Origin: Oryzias latipes
Lineage: Eukaryota; Chordata; Actinopteri; Beloniformes; Adrianichthyidae
Assembly: GCF_002234675.1 (NCBI RefSeq)
Contig: NC_019871.2
Span: 15,098,331-15,162,330 of the forward strand
DNA: 64,000 bases
Reading direction: 5' to 3'
The notes beneath the pieces were generated by a model. It saw only the letters and a list, made by a program, of their open reading frames with translations, did no database searches and was not told where the DNA came from. How positions within the stretch are numbered: position 1 is the stretch's first letter; each line of letters opens with the position of its first letter. Positions 1 through 14,000 of the stretch are shown here, in pieces. The translations under genes and the position numbers were made by a program.

Positions 1-690
1 TTTTCTCTAATAACTTAGACAAACAGGTACAGCACCAGGTTCCGAAGAAATAATGCGACTCGATTATTTTCAAACACACACACACACACAGACAGTGTAT
101 ATGAAGATAGAGGAGGGAAAATAGAAATTGCTGTGAAATTTCACACTAAATGAAAGAAATTGAGTTCACACAAATAAAACACAACTTCCTGCATATTTAA
201 GCAATGTCTGAATATTTGCTTAGAATAGATGGCAAGAACTCACCTGAGCTGCTCCCTGTCTGGAAATGTGTGCAGGGGTTTTGTCTGTAACCTAAACCAG
301 CTTTCACAGGGATCAACCCCTTAACACTTTTTCTCTCCCTCCCTCTCCCTCAAACACACAAATGGCTACTTCTCCACACCTTCATGCATATTTTGGCCAC
401 TTAGTTACATATTTACAGCCTCATAAAGTTACTGCCAATAAAGTGTTCATTTGCCAACCTTTGGAGCCCAGTAGAAACCTTAGTGAGCCCTCCTTTTCCG
501 ACAGGTACGCACATGGACTCAAATCACAGCTTTACCCTGGTAGGATGCTTCCACTCATCCTCGTCTGCAGGATGGTTGCCAAAAAACAATTCCTTTAGCC
601 TTTAAAAATCACAGGCGAAAAACACTCAAAAACACTTGCACTCTGATTTCTTTTTTCTGTCTAAATGAACACAACAAACACACCTTTTGT
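1..690. other. Sequence downstream of fxyd6, no gene seen
   Basis: AT-rich flank with a short CA run near 74-90 and a CT-rich tract near 331-352. Open frames here are short and show no codon bias or family resemblance. Confidence 0.5.
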
Positions 691-705
691 TTGAACAAGC
701 GCTCA

Positions 706-711
706 TTTATT
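706..711 (-). terminator. Candidate poly(A) signal of fxyd6
   Basis: AATAAA on the minus strand, 1.2 kb beyond the fxyd6 stop. It would give a 3' UTR of about 1.2 kb. A second AATAAA on the same strand at 782-787 is an alternative. Confidence 0.4.
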
Positions 712-1914
712 GATTGACTGATGCCAAAAGTACAACAGCTTGCTACACAACAAGGTCACATGCATAGAATAAACACACATGATTTATTTCCACAGAAATT
801 ATCTTTGAAACATAATAAAATAAACTTTAACCTCATAAAAGCCTGACCTTATAGATTCAAAACAAGCATTGTTTCTTTGTTATTACTCCAAGATTTGGCT
901 TACAATAGGCTACTATTAATGTAGTCTAGCAAATACATGACTTGTATAGATAACATTAGTTCAGCATTCAGACCCTGTCTGTCGTTCTTTCAAACAAAGT
1001 ATTAAAAACACAGCGACAAAAAAAAGAAACACAGATATTTGCAACAAGTGGTAAAGAAAACAACCAAAATACCCTGGTTTCACAGATTTGTGGCACGAAT
1101 GAGAGAAGGGAAGCTAATCATAGTCTACCGGAGACTCCTTATCCTGAAGGAGGACAGCAGTGGATTAGATATGTAAAGAAGGCAGTGAGACAACTGATGT
1201 AGGAAATCTCCTCACTTCGGTGTGGTGGAGAGGTCCGTGCAGATCCCTGCAAATCACTCATGTGTTCACTCAAAGAGCAGTGAAAGTTGAGATTGTCTTA
1301 TGTAAGGCTCATCACATCTACATTTAATGACACACACACACTTGTGATGGAAGCACATTAACACAAACAGAGGACGTGCACACACCAATGTGCACGCAAA
1401 CACAGAACCATTAAACATAAACAAAGATTACCTCATATCTAAAATGTAAACCATCTATACTTATATTTGTTCATTTCTTATATGAATGAACTTCCAAAAG
1501 TGTGAGAAACATCATCCAGGACAACTGACAAAACAAACGATAGGTTTACAAATTCCCTCAACTTTAAGTGAAGAGAAAAAAGTACAAAATGAGCAGCAAA
1601 GCACACAACAAGAAAATGTCCTAAAGATTTTAAAGACAAACCTGTGTCACACGAGTCACTGACTAAGACAGCATACTGGAATGGGTGACCGTCACAGAAG
1701 GCACAGAAATAGACAAGAGCACTGAGGAACTGGCAGTCGCAAAAAACAACATGGCGTCAAATGTATGTACATATTACACCTCTAATTGAATACTTCCCCT
1801 TCTTGCCCTGTCATGAAATCATTTGTAATGGTCTTCAGTTCCTTCATTGTTTTTGTGGTTCAACATCAGTGAAAACAGCATTTCAGAAGCTAGTTGCAGT
1901 CCTGCTGCGGGGCC

Positions 1915-4900
1915 TCAGTTCTCCACTGGAGTCTCTTTGGCAGCTGCTGTAAACAAAAAAAGAAGTTTCAATTTAGGCATGAGTGAAAACATTGCTAAAA
2001 GATAACTGCTGCCCTCCTCCGGGTACAAGGAACCGAAGACCGTTACATTTGAAGTATAACCCTGTCTCAAGGGATTTTTCTTGAAACAGTGATGCACATG
2101 AGGTGAATGTCATATATCAGACAAAGTTAACAGAGAAATGCTTTCAATTGTTATAAGATATGACGTGTTTTTTTCTAAATTCTCCAGGAATGTTTTTTTC
2201 AAAATACAGATCACAAATGACTGCTGGTATGTATGATAAGTACGCAGAAAGAGCTCTTATCTGAAAACTTTGTTTTTATTCTCAAAGGTTTGCCAATCAT
2301 GTTCCAATGTTTCCCTGTCATTTGGATTTAAAAAAAACATCTTTCTAGAGGTGTCGTCTTTTCCAGTTTAGTTTATGAACACTCCCTTGACCATACTAGT
2401 CCTGTCTTGAAACAGGTGGTGAAACATCAAAAAGCACATTTGAACATGCAGACACCAATATTCAACTCTCTTTACATAAATTAGACTAGCATATGTTTAA
2501 TATTAGTGCAATAAGTAATGTTTTAACAAACATAAATTATCATGATTACTACCAATTAGTAAATTTATTTTTTAAAGATAACAGGCATAAGAAGTTCTGC
2601 TATGTAGGTGTCAAAAAGATAATCATGGTTTCATCACTGCTTGTTTTAGGTCTCTGCTTTTCTTTTCGTAAAGGTTTTGGCAGCTGGGTCTGGACACAAA
2701 CCACTGCTGTTAGCCAGTAATTCAATGTTTTTAGTTGTTTCTTTTACAGTAGCAGTAGTTTACAAGTCAGAACCAACAGGCCAGAAGACTGGTTTAAAAC
2801 CCATAGTGCCTGTAAACAAGCTACAAACCTGACAAAATAGAAATACGTATTCTTATCACTATCCAAATGTCAGCAAAGATTTAAACTCCTTCATGAAGTT
2901 TCAAAAACATACTAAAATGAATGGAAAGCTTACCACTTTTATTCTTATGTCTCTTCAAGATCAGTTAATCTTTAACTAATCTATGCTGAATAACAAGCAA
3001 GTTGACCAATGATGCCTAACATTCTTGCATACCACACAATTACATCCTTATTATTATCTACACCTGGACTGCTTACATTATTTTTTAAGGAAAAAACCCT
3101 TATTCTAAGAAAATAAATTTTGTCAATTTACACTTCATAGAATGTCCCATTGCACATACAGCCTGACTAAATAAGGTAAAATCCCTCCAACCTGGTTCAT
3201 CTCAGTGTTCAGGTGAGAGCCTCTCAGTGGAAAAATACTGCAATGATTAATGAGGCTCGGCAGGCATCAGCTGACTACTTGGTCATACTAACTGAGAAGA
3301 TTTTTCCACTTGAAAATGTTTCGAAATCACACAGGGATTCTCCCAGGTAAAAAGGCCATCTTTTTTACTGTTGAAAATATGAAAATTGGTCATGATAGTG
3401 TGACACAATTGCTAACAAGGGTTAGCCCACTGAGCTATTTTGGGGTCATGCAAGAAAAGACCATTAACACAACACACATTTGTACACAGACATACTGTAG
3501 ATTTATGTCAAGATGTGAATGTGAGGTGAAAAGGACTATCAGAGAGCTGCAACACTCATCTTACCCTTGGAGACGATCAGGTTCTCCTCCTGTGCCTCCT
3601 CATCCCCAGGGGCCCTACAGAGAGAATTGACAGGTTGTCATGGAAACTAAATCATGCTAAAACATTTTTAAAACCTCAAAAGAAATACTATTCTCTTCTT
3701 TTACATGGGAGAACATCAACTTACCTGGGCTTCTGGTTGGCACCACATTGGCATCGTCGACCTACAAATATGAAAAATTATTAGTTTATGTAGAGCTTTT
3801 GAGAAATCCGAGTAGCAATTATTTTATACAGGAATAATGAAATCAGAAATAGAAACCTACTAAGAATAAGAAGAATACCCAGGGTAAACAGCACCACAGC
3901 AAAGGCCAGTCCTCCAATTCTCAAACTTTCATAGTCTATGAACAAGAAATGCAAAAAAAGAAAAAAGCAGAGGGAAGAAACACACTTCTAGTTGAAGTCG
4001 CATGGTTGATGGTCGCTTTCATTTTTTGGTTCATTTTTTACTTACCGTAAATAAAAGGGTTATCAACAATCTTTTTGTTGTCTGTAGGGAAAAATAATTT
4101 ACAGAAACCAGTAGAATTAGAAAGTTGATTTTTGATCAATATTTTCATAATTTCTTTGTGATTTTGATTAGGTAAAATGCATTTAAAGTATTTGCTAACA
4201 TTGTTGCACTTCTTTGTTTTATCTCTATATGAATTACAAACGTACTACTAAGTACGTTTTTTTAAGATCATAACATACCTATACCAATTGATAAAAATGT
4301 AACAGAAAAGAATCTATGGTGTTACGGGTTCAATGTTTAGTTTTATTGTTTTAGTTCAATTTTATTTTGAATTGTTTAGGCTGATTTATTTATCAAAGTT
4401 GCCGCTGACAAGACGCCCTCTTGCATTTGTGTTCTCCACAACTATTAATCCCTCACAGAAATAGTTAACGGACCTTCTGTTTTACATATGACTATAATGT
4501 TTTAGGAAGAATAGAATAGAATAGAATAGAATAGAATAGAATAGAATAGAATAGAATAGAATAGAATAGAATAGAATAGAATAGAATAGAATAATATAGA
4601 ATAGAATAGAATAGAATAGAATAGAATAGAATAGAATAGAATAGAATAATATAGAATAGAATAGAATAGAATAGTGACTTGAGGACTGGCACATGGGAAA
4701 TGTGGGTTCAATATCCAGAGCTTCATCCAGTGTGGGTCCTAGGGCAAGACCATTCGCACTCCCAAACTATTTAGCCAAAAGTGGGTCCAAGTCTGGGTCT
4801 CTCTGTGCCAGTCCACAGTCCAGATCAAATACAGGGTTCTGTAAGGAAGTGCTTCATTGAAATTACTTTCTATCTGCAACAGCAGACAGTAATTACAGTA

Positions 4901-5570
4901 CAATAAAAGTGAACTTTTGTGAATTTCCTGCAGAATCAAATAATTACTTTATAAGTATATATTTTTGGTACTCTATTTGCAACATCTAGTATGCAGGCGC
5001 ATCCTGGACTTAGTATGCAGGCGCATCCTGGACTAGACAGAAATGTTTGAACAATTGTTAACATCTTTTTTTAGATTGATTAGGATGCTGCCATTCCATT
5101 AAAATAAATCTTGCTCTTGTTCTGCTTTTTCAATTTTGGACAAAACATGCAACTTTTTACTGTTGTTTAGAAATCTGTTAGAGACTAAATACAGAAAACT
5201 CACCATTTTCACTTGAGTCAGCAACAGCTGGGACACAAAAACAGATTGTAAAGAAATGTGATGGTTGTAGAAAAATTATGTTTTTATACTATCTTTATTA
5301 ACAGGGATCACACAAATATACACTTTTTCCATCACACAACTTTATTGTCATGCATATTTAGTTTTACTAAACAGTGTAATAATTAGTATTTTTGAGCTCA
5401 AATCTGTAATTTTTTTGCAATGAGGCACAAATTTCCTATAAAGGAACAACTGCCCTCTAGTGGACAACGGGTGAAAAGGGAGGCAGCACTATGCATGTGT
5501 TTTATGATTATGGGCACTTACCTGACACGCACACCAGGAGTGAAGAGAAGAAGAGCAAAGCCATTTCCAT
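1915..5570 (-). CDS. fxyd6: FXYD6-like regulator of Na,K-ATPase (7 coding exons, 100 aa)
   Basis: Single-pass membrane protein of the FXYD family, whose members bind the Na,K-ATPase alpha/beta complex and tune its ion affinity. Coding exons, 5' to 3': 5570-5522, 5227-5204, 4081-4046, 3935-3861, 3761-3725, 3614-3565, 1946-1915. All junctions are GT-AG and in phase, giving 303 nt including the stop. Residues 1-16 form a hydrophobic signal sequence. The signature F34-I-Y-D37 is followed by YESLRIGGLAFAVVLF and a membrane segment (about 43-61), then the stop-transfer motif SRRCQCGANQKPR (62-74). The tail APGDEEAQEENLI matches FXYD6 rather than other FXYD members; human FXYD6 is 95 aa. The start follows from the signal sequence and exon phase. 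An untranslated first exon may lie further upstream but I could not place it. Orientation and neighbour (tmprss13) match human FXYD6. Confidence 0.93.
4507..4674. repeat. Pentanucleotide microsatellite (AGAAT)n
   Basis: About 33 units of a 5-bp repeat in the third-phase intron of fxyd6 (between coding exons 2 and 3). It is interrupted twice by the same variant unit, AATAT. Because 5 is not a multiple of 3, the tract stays open in several frames and yields false Ile/Phe/Tyr/Ser/Leu-repeat reading frames on the minus strand. Confidence 0.97.
4987..5034. repeat. 24-bp direct tandem duplication
   Basis: Two identical adjacent copies (4987-5010 and 5011-5034) of a unit starting TAGTATGCAGGCGCATCCTG. 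The copies are identical, so the duplication is young. It lies in the same fxyd6 intron as the pentanucleotide repeat. Confidence 0.95.
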
Positions 5571-6899
5571 GACAACTGTTGGCACAAAATAATCAGAAAG
5601 ATAAGACTTTAGAAAAGAAAAAGAAATTTTTGGCCTAATAATAAACAACAAAACAGACCTATGGCCCAACTTCAGAAAAGTCCCTGGAATTTTTCTACTT
5701 TAGGTGTTATTTCAGGGTTTTTTCTGTACATAAAAAAGTACAAAATGATATCCAAAAAGGGGATTTTGCTCTGAAAGTGATTTTAAGAATCTTTTTAACA
5801 TTAAGAGTTTTGGATTTCCATCATTTTCCCATTTTCTAACCATCATTTTTATTCAATGAGGAGCTTTTATAGTTTGGTAAGACCAGTTATAATATGCATT
5901 GAGTGTCCATTTCTTTGCCAGTAGTCAGACAGTTGCTGTTTTTCACATCAGATGTGATGCTTGCCCATGCACAATTCATCATTTAATATTGATTTCAGAC
6001 ATATTAACAAGCATTTACTTTATCATTTTTTATATTTTCTATTCTGCTCTATTTTATTCCATAATTATTTTTGTTTCAGTTTAGAATTCCTTTATTTCGG
6101 CCAGCACATGTTTCCAGAGTGTAATGTATGTGTAATGCATATTTGTCTTATTTAGTTTTTCGTGTTCTTCACTAGCTTGCTTTCCATGTTTCTCTAATTC
6201 CATCAGTACGGCTCAGGATTTAACTGTAGCTTTTTATGTTGAAAACATTTTCCTTTTTTTTTGAGGTTTCAAATATGATTTTTTTTCCCCCATTTTTTTA
6301 ATTAGATACTCTTTTTACAAGTTTACAGTTTGATGTGTTTTATTTTAGGCTTACTGAATCTGCTCAGACTGTTTGTTTTCTATCTTTACAGATCTAGTCA
6401 GAAGCTTTGTCAATTTGCTCTCAACAATTGTTAAGCAGATCAGCTGTGTTTATTCTATAGAAAATATTTGTCTAAATAACTTAAGATTTACCAGTTCTTA
6501 CCAGCAACTGCTGGAAGGGCATATGAGTCGTGAAAATCTAGAAGTGTATCTTCCAATGACAACAGCAACTCATCATTTGAATGTCCTATAGTTGGTATGT
6601 GTTTACTTCTTGCACCCGAAGAAAGCTTTTTTTTTATTTTGTCTTTGTGTATTTATATTTTACAGATAGCTAAACGAAAGACATTCACCTAAATATATTT
6701 GAATTTAACTTTTTTTATGAAACTTGATTGTTGTAAAACATGGCTGAGCAACATTTTTTATTCATGAGCCACAAAGGGTTGTAAAATTTGACAAGAGGCA
6801 GGAGCAGAAACAGAGTTTTTTTTGGAAATCCGCCTCGCAAAAAGAAAGAAATAACAGAACAGAAAACATACTTTGATTTTGACAGAAAATGAATATATA

Positions 6900-7500
6900 C
6901 CGTATTTTCCGGACTATAAGTCGCACCAGCCCAAAAATGCATTATATAGTAGAAAAAAACACAGATAAGTCGCACTGGACTATAAGTCGCATTTTGACGG
7001 GAAATTTATTTGACAAAATCTGAGACCAAGAACTAATAACTTGCACAACCTCATATGACACAATCATAGCAGACTGTTTATCTCATAATTTCACAGTAAT
7101 TCTTTCTCAGACTTATTTATTTATTCCTTTCATGAAGCATCATTGGCCAACTAATACTCTGTTTTCATCCTGTATTTGTAGAAACAGTTGTCATTTTTAT
7201 TGCATTTCTGAATCTATAAAATCATTGGAAAATAGAATATTGTGTTTTTAGCCTTCAAGATCTTACTGTAAAAAAAGTTTGCTGATTCTCTGAGTCATTT
7301 AACATACTCTTAACACTTAACATACCTCATACATCCTATTGACCCAGGAACATCATCTCTGTTCCTCACAAATGAACATAACAGGAGGGTTAACAATGTA
7401 TTTATTTCAATTTATTTCTAATATAAGTCGCTGCGGAGTATAAGTCGCAACCCTTGCCAAACTATGAAAAAAAGGGCGACTTATAGTCCGGAAAATACGG
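6900..7500 (+). mobile_element. Non-autonomous TIR DNA transposon, copy 1 (TA target)
   Basis: 601-bp element. It starts CCGTATTTTCCGGACTATAA and ends with the inverted complement, with TA on both outer sides (6898-6899 and 7501-7502). Near both ends the 9-mer ATAAGTCGC recurs as subterminal repeats. There is no transposase frame, so it is a MITE. TA target and short inverted ends suggest the Tc1/mariner group; I do not assign a named family. The second copy, in reverse orientation, is at 14403-15020. Confidence 0.9.
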
Positions 7501-7774
7501 TACTTTAAAACAGAACATTTTAGAGTTTTTCTTGCCAATTGCATCAATGACTTGATGTCCCTCAGGGAAATTCTGCGGTGTTGAAATGATCAGAAAATGA
7601 CTGTCTGGCTCGGAAAACACACACGAATGTCAGAAAAACAACAAATCTTTAACCACAACATGAATGCAGGATAACGTTCAGCACCTAAACAAAGGATAAT
7701 TTATTTGTAATGCATCATCTATAGGTAGACACCAGAATTATAGGGAAAATAAAAATGTTTAAGGATTACCAATA

Positions 7775-7856
7775 TAATTTATTTCAATTTGGTGGTCCAG
7801 ATTAAATATCTTAATGGGCCTCATATGGCCCCCGGGCCTTAGTTTGCCCACCTCTG
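7775..7856 (-). mobile_element. hAT-type transposon end (fragment)
   Basis: Read on the minus strand from 7856 it begins CAGAGGTGGGCAAACTAAGG and continues into GCCCGGGGGCC, a terminal sequence typical of vertebrate hAT/Charlie elements. The opposite end was not found, so this looks like a truncated copy in the spacer upstream of fxyd6. The inner limit is approximate. Confidence 0.55.
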
Positions 7857-10637
7857 GTGTAGAATGTATTTTCTGCAACCCAGTTAAAGCACGGGCTACC
7901 TAATTTCTGGCCTCTTGAGTAAACGTGTCCTCTTTTATGATTTTTTTTTTGGAAAACAGATTTCCTCATTAAACTATAAAGCCCAAATAATGGCAAATTT
8001 GACTCGCTTAGTATTAATTTTTTAACATGAATCAGTAAAAATACATTTTTAGTTTTCTTTTTCTTTTTTTTTTTTGCTCATAAATTTCATATGCTGTTTT
8101 TAGGTCAACCTGTCATGGATGTGCAATAAAGACACAGAAAAGATAATGGAAATACTCTTAATGAAAAATCTGCTCACTAATTATACTAGAAGTCCATTTA
8201 TCATGAGCTTTTAAATATTTATACACAAGAATCAACTGAAAGGAAAGGTGTTAAGAGCGAAGGATGGAGGCTTAAGAGGAGCACAAAGAAAGCTCTGGTG
8301 GTCTTTTGTGTCTCCACTCGAGACACCTTTTAATGGCATAAAGTACTCAGAGTCTGTTGTGACTTGGACTAATGCCATACATTTCGGGTTGAAAAAGAAA
8401 GCAGGGTTTAAAAGCCAGAGAGTTCACACTGTAAAGCCAGTCTATAATTGTTGGGGACAGAGTATACAGCTGCATTCTTTGTTATTATTCGTTTTGCTCT
8501 TTATTTACACTTTGTTGTCATATACCCAGTAATAGGGTAAACATTTTCTTTTAGCCCAACATTGATATATTATTTAAGAAATTGAGAAAATGAGAAGTTG
8601 TTTGCCAAACATGGAGCTTTACTTCCAGAGGTTTCTCATATTTAGCTTAACGTGTTTTTGGACCAAAGTAAGATGAAATCTCAAAGACTAAAATTCCATG
8701 GGGAAAATGACCAAAATAGCAAGGAAAGAGCAGGCTTTGAGACGGTGAGGGTTGGAGACAGGCAGACAGGGAAATATACTGTCTGGTGTGGAAGTACAGG
8801 TGAAGGTCATTCAAAGGAGATACTAAGCTGGAGAAGACTACTAAAAGCATGTTGGCTGCATAAAGATAAAGTCCTTGTAGAAAATCCATGATGCAAAATT
8901 AAAAAAAATGAAAAGAATGAAGAAAAGAAAAAGAAAAATATATATATAAGTCTAGTAAAAAGTGTTATGTATGACAAATATGAAGTGGAATATGATAAAT
9001 TAAGTTTGATGCAGCTGCAGGGACACGAAAACAGCAACAATGTAGCTGTAGTGTGGCACAACATTGAAACTTAGGGGAATGTAGAAAAAGCAAAGGTTAT
9101 AAAGGTTATAAAAAAATAGTTGCATCATGTGCTCAAATTACACGTTTGATGGGAAATATGACCTTGAAAAAACTTCAGCAGCTTTTTGATGCTTCTTTCA
9201 GACCTATAGTCCATGTGCAGACACAAATGAATCATGATAAGTGACTTTTAATATAATTTCTCTGAAAGAGGTTTTGTGTTAGTCTGTGAAGGCTGGTGAA
9301 GAGGAACCCGTTATTTTCAGGTAGGCTGCAATTATGACAGTGGTGAATTGTGATTTCACATCAATAAAATGTAGGCCTGCTAAATGGGGCTTCATAACCT
9401 ATATTAAATAGCCTGGCCCACATATCTGCCATCAGAGTGATGCTACGTCCCCATGACAACAATGTGCGTTGGTCCATAGTGTCCTCTTATCTCCTTGGTA
9501 ACTGTCTCTTACTAAAAAGTCTGGTGCTGAATGAAAATAATCTTAAAGGCTCATGTGAAAATATATCAGATCATGAGTCCTCACAAAAAAAGTATCTCTA
9601 AAGCTGCAATAGTTATTTTTAAATATATTTATTTTTATAAGCTCATCACGTTTTAAATGAGAAAATATATGTTTTTGGATCTAATCAACGCTTTCTTTGC
9701 ATATGACTTCGACACCAGATTTCCTCCCCGCTGGATGTATTTGGCAGACGGTTTCATTGCGCACATGCAGGCGCCATGCATCAACATCCGATTTGTGACG
9801 TGCGCACGTTATCTCCTCGCGCGCCACTCAACCTGTGGATTATTTTTTTCCTCTTTTCTTTATCAGGAAGGCGCCTCCATTGTCCTCGTGCAGTATTTCA
9901 ACCCCAGCAGCGGTTACCATCTGGTTTTTGCTCGTTATCCTTCTTAATTACAGTATGAATCCTTCTCTGATCCGTATTTGCATCGCAACCAGTGCCAGCC
10001 GACACACCCCTATGTAAACAACAAAAGCCATCACTGACAGCCAATCTGTGGATTATTCAAAACGTTTGCTCTGAATTTTCACAAAATAGCGCTTGTTCAT
10101 AAAAAAAGATGTACTATATATCAATATAAACAAGCGTGACAGTAACGCTGTATTCAGACACCATAATTTGAAAAAGCGAACCAAATAACTAGGTTTGAAT
10201 AGGATCATACTCACCGATTATTCCTCCAAGTGACCGTTTTTAAACAAACACTTCAGTCACACCTATTCAGACAGCTTTTCTCACACAAATGCCCTCTTAA
10301 GGATTCTCATCTGTCAGTATGTGCACAGTGCTCATTTAGTGTGTTTCATGTAGTGGAGGGTTGAATCCTCCCTGCGCCCCCTCCTCCTCCCTTTCTCTCC
10401 CTCCTTGCACACACGCCCAGTCCCTTTGTGTCCAAGTCAACAAGGAGATTTTTATTCACTGTTATGGAAGGTGTGTCATGAAAATATTCTTCTATTGTCT
10501 CCTTTTTCTTTAAGATGACCAATAGAAACAAACATCAACCTTTCACAGTAAAGGAGTAAAACAAATGGCAATTTGTTTTGCCCTTAAGTTGAAAAAAATG
10601 TCCACAAAAAAATGAAAATAAAATATGTAGTTACTTT

Positions 10638-10643
10638 TTTATT
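10638..10643 (-). terminator. Candidate poly(A) signal of tmprss13
   Basis: AATAAA on the minus strand, about 380 bp past the tmprss13 stop. Another AATAAA lies at about 10705-10710 on the same strand. Confidence 0.35.
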
Positions 10644-11024
10644 GGATAAAATAATCAAGTCATTAGTAAAGTGAATTAACCCAGAGAAATAGTCCAAATC
10701 AGTTATTTATTCGCAAGAATATTCAGATTCAGAAGATCACAGTTGATTGTGTGTTACTTCAACAAAGTTAGTCAACTTTTAATCAGCAAAGCATCAATTA
10801 ATAGTTTGATGTAAAGTGCACATTTTTAATGAATACAAATAATCACCATTGTGTTTTGGATATAAAATAAATCATATTTACGCTTTAACTTGTTCAAATT
10901 GTCAATTTTCTGTAGAAAAAACACTGTTTTCCTGACTGCAACAGCATTCTTCAGTTCTCACGCGACATCAATGCAGATGTCTCTGTGGTTAAAAAGTTAA
11001 GCATCAGCAGGGCTCAAGCTGACA

Positions 11025-14000
11025 TTATGATGCCGCTTCCTGCAAAGTAAAGGGCAAAGGAGGTTAATGTGGGAACAAACTTGCATCATAAAACCAGATC
11101 TTTTCCAACTGAATGAACATTTTTGTATCTAGATTTACCTTCATTGCGCCATAGATCCAAGGTAGGAAGCTGTTGACGTTGGTGTACACACCAGGTTTGT
11201 TTTCTCGACCACAGCCAGCCCCCCAGCTGGTGAGGCCCACCACATGCCAGCGACTCTGTCCCTGACATACCAGTGGACCTCCACTGTCCCCCTGGAAATT
11301 ATTAAAATGACACCAAGCGAGGAAAATGTAACAATTCTGTTTGTTGGAGAGAAGGAGGAAATAATTAATGTTAAAATGTCAGATGAAAGCAGCTGCTTAC
11401 CTGACAAGAATCTTTGCCTCCACTCAGATTTCCAGCACAGATCATGTTGTTGGTCACTGCACCTGGTCCATACACTGCACGAGTGTTACACACACTATTG
11501 CTGATGATGTCCACCTTCACTTCCATTAGGTTAGTGGAAACAGTAGCTTCATGAGCAAAAAGAAATTACATTTGGTCACAAATACGTCCTCTGTGATGTT
11601 TTTTAACGTCAATTTCCTGGCTAAATTAATCTACTTTTTGTATTTTGTTACAGTGTCATAACATTATTGATTGAAAAAAGTCTCTAAATTGTAAAATATT
11701 CCAAAACAAAGTTGAAACAGCAAAGCTTTGCAATGCTTTATTCCTTTTAACTTCAATGTGGCCTTAAGTATATAAATCGTTTATGAATGTCATTTGAGAA
11801 ACTATCTCAACACATTAAGAGACACACATTTCTTCCTGATTTGAGGTACAATATCTCTATTTTATTTAAAGAAAATGAAATTTAGAAAAAAAGATTTTTC
11901 AGGTGTAAAACGATAGTCTGCATTTGAATTTACCTGAACCTTCAGAAGTGGTGCCAAACCCTGTGGTCCAGCAGTTGATTGTTGGATTCTCAGAAAGTGG
12001 CAGGCAAGCCGGTTGAACGTTATCTGGAGATGATCAAAATTATTCAGTTATATTCTTGTAAACGCACTTTAGTTTTGCATTGGTTTCCCTGAGCAGGGCT
12101 TACCAAACAACAGTAAAAGTGTTTACAGATTTTAAATATAGGAATGAGCCATTTTATTGTGTTTTCCTTTATTCCATGATCGCTGTTTAAGATGCAAATC
12201 TTTTGTAAATAAATATGAATTCATGCTGACAAAATGTTTGTCATCATATTTCTAAAACTATTTAAAATATATTTAAATATATGAAATAACTATTATTTAA
12301 AAATGAAGAACAAAAATTGAGAACAAAAATATTTTTGCTGTCAATCATACTTATTGATTTATTATTGTACCATTTTTGCATGCTTTAATGTAAGAATTTA
12401 TTTACTTAAGGGGCTTTTTGCATGCGATTTTTTCTCTTGGCAAGTGAAGGTCTCCATGCTAAAGGGCAAGGCAAAATATCATAATAAATGATAAAATAAT
12501 AATAAAACGACTTCTATTATTGCGGGTAAAACTACTCTTCATGTTTATACGCAGCTTCCAGAAAATTTTATATTCTTAAATTGTCTTACTCTAACAATAA
12601 TGTCTGTCAAATTTAATAATTCCCTGCCATTAATGTATTTTATTTGTTTCTCTCCACCTTGACCTTTACTAGGTGTAATAATGATAAAAATAATAATAAT
12701 TGACTTACCAGTGAGAGTAACTGGTGATGCGAGTTGGATTAGAGCTATGTCTTGGTCGTTAGTGTTACTGTTGTAATTTTTGTTGAGTATGATTTTCTTA
12801 ACCATGTAGGGAGAAGGAAGCTGGTTCAAAGACACAATTCCACCGTACACTTTCCAGTTGCTTGGAGAGGTACCCATAGAGCTGCAACAGCGACAAGAAC
12901 AAATTATTGTATCTTTACTACTCAGTCCTGTTTTTTTCCCTATGACAAAAACTGTCACAAACTTACACTTTGTACCATGATTTGCAGGTTAATACTCTTG
13001 TAAAGTTCCTCTTACTTTTACAATGCTAACATAAAAAAACTATAGTACTAAAGTTTGAAATAAAATGTTGTATAAGGTTGTGATATTAGAGTTTTTCATT
13101 TACCTTGGGAAGCAGTGGGCTGCTGTCAAGGCAAACTCACGTGAGATCAGGACCGCCCCACAAACATGGGATCTTCCGTAGTGCAGTGATAACTGCCATG
13201 GCCACTGTCCCGCCTTAGCTATGGTGCCCCCAATAATCCTGGATGTGGAAGGCTGCCTACCACAATCTGGGAATGAGGAGTGCCACATCAAACAACATTA
13301 AAAACAAACATCAGTTGATTGAATTGGTCTCAGTAAATGGCAATGACATAGGAACCATGTTGATTTAAATACCAAAGGATTTGATGACATTTTAATTTTG
13401 CAAACCCAATATGCATGGTATCCTTCAAACACCATTATCAGCCCGTTCAGTGATTATCATGAAAACCAATGTAGTGAATTCAAATTAAGAATGCAAATGA
13501 GATACAGGCCCAGTGTATAAAGAAAAGTCTGTATATGACAAGCGACTGTAAGATTCTTACCAATGCAACTCAAGGAAACAATTTTTGCGTTTGGGCAGGA
13601 AGAACTGTGTAGAACAAAAGAGGAGAGAAAAAAATAACTTACAGTATGTGCGCACAAATAACGAATGGATTTCACATAATGTTGTATACCTAACATTGAC
13701 CCGACTCTGGATACGTGATGCTGAATTACTGGTCACTTCTAAAACTTCAGAATTCTGGGAAGAAAGTTCCCCACTGACAGAGTCCCTGGAAACAGAAAGA
13801 GGGAATCTTTAGAGAACAAACAATCTCACACAATGTGTTGTCACATATTTGCTTAACAGACCTTAAAATCTATGTCAAACTGAGACACCTAAGAAACTGA
13901 GAAAAATCTGTTTGACCCTAAACACACTGGACCAGTGAATAGTCTTTGTAGAGTTGTTACAGGTGGCAGATAGGGTTTCTCATTTTTACAGGTTGCCAAA

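Larger units (their letters stand above)
5571..10630. other. Spacer between fxyd6 (5' side) and tmprss13 (3' side)
   Basis: Apart from the MITE at 6900-7500 and the hAT end at 7775-7856, this is AT-rich sequence without a supportable gene. Two patches are richer in CpG than their surroundings: about 9715-9915 (including TGACGTGCGCACG and GCGCGCC) and about 10360-10430 (a C/T-rich tract). Either could be a promoter or untranslated first exon of fxyd6, but nothing in the sequence proves it. Confidence 0.4.

Noticed and set aside
4482-4726. Three overlapping minus-strand frames rich in Ile, Leu, Phe, Tyr, Ser
   Set aside because: They are translations of the (AGAAT)n microsatellite in different frames.
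8647-8891. Open frames on both strands over the same 240 bp
   Set aside because: Neither resembles a known family or shows exon boundaries; mutual openness is expected by chance at this length.
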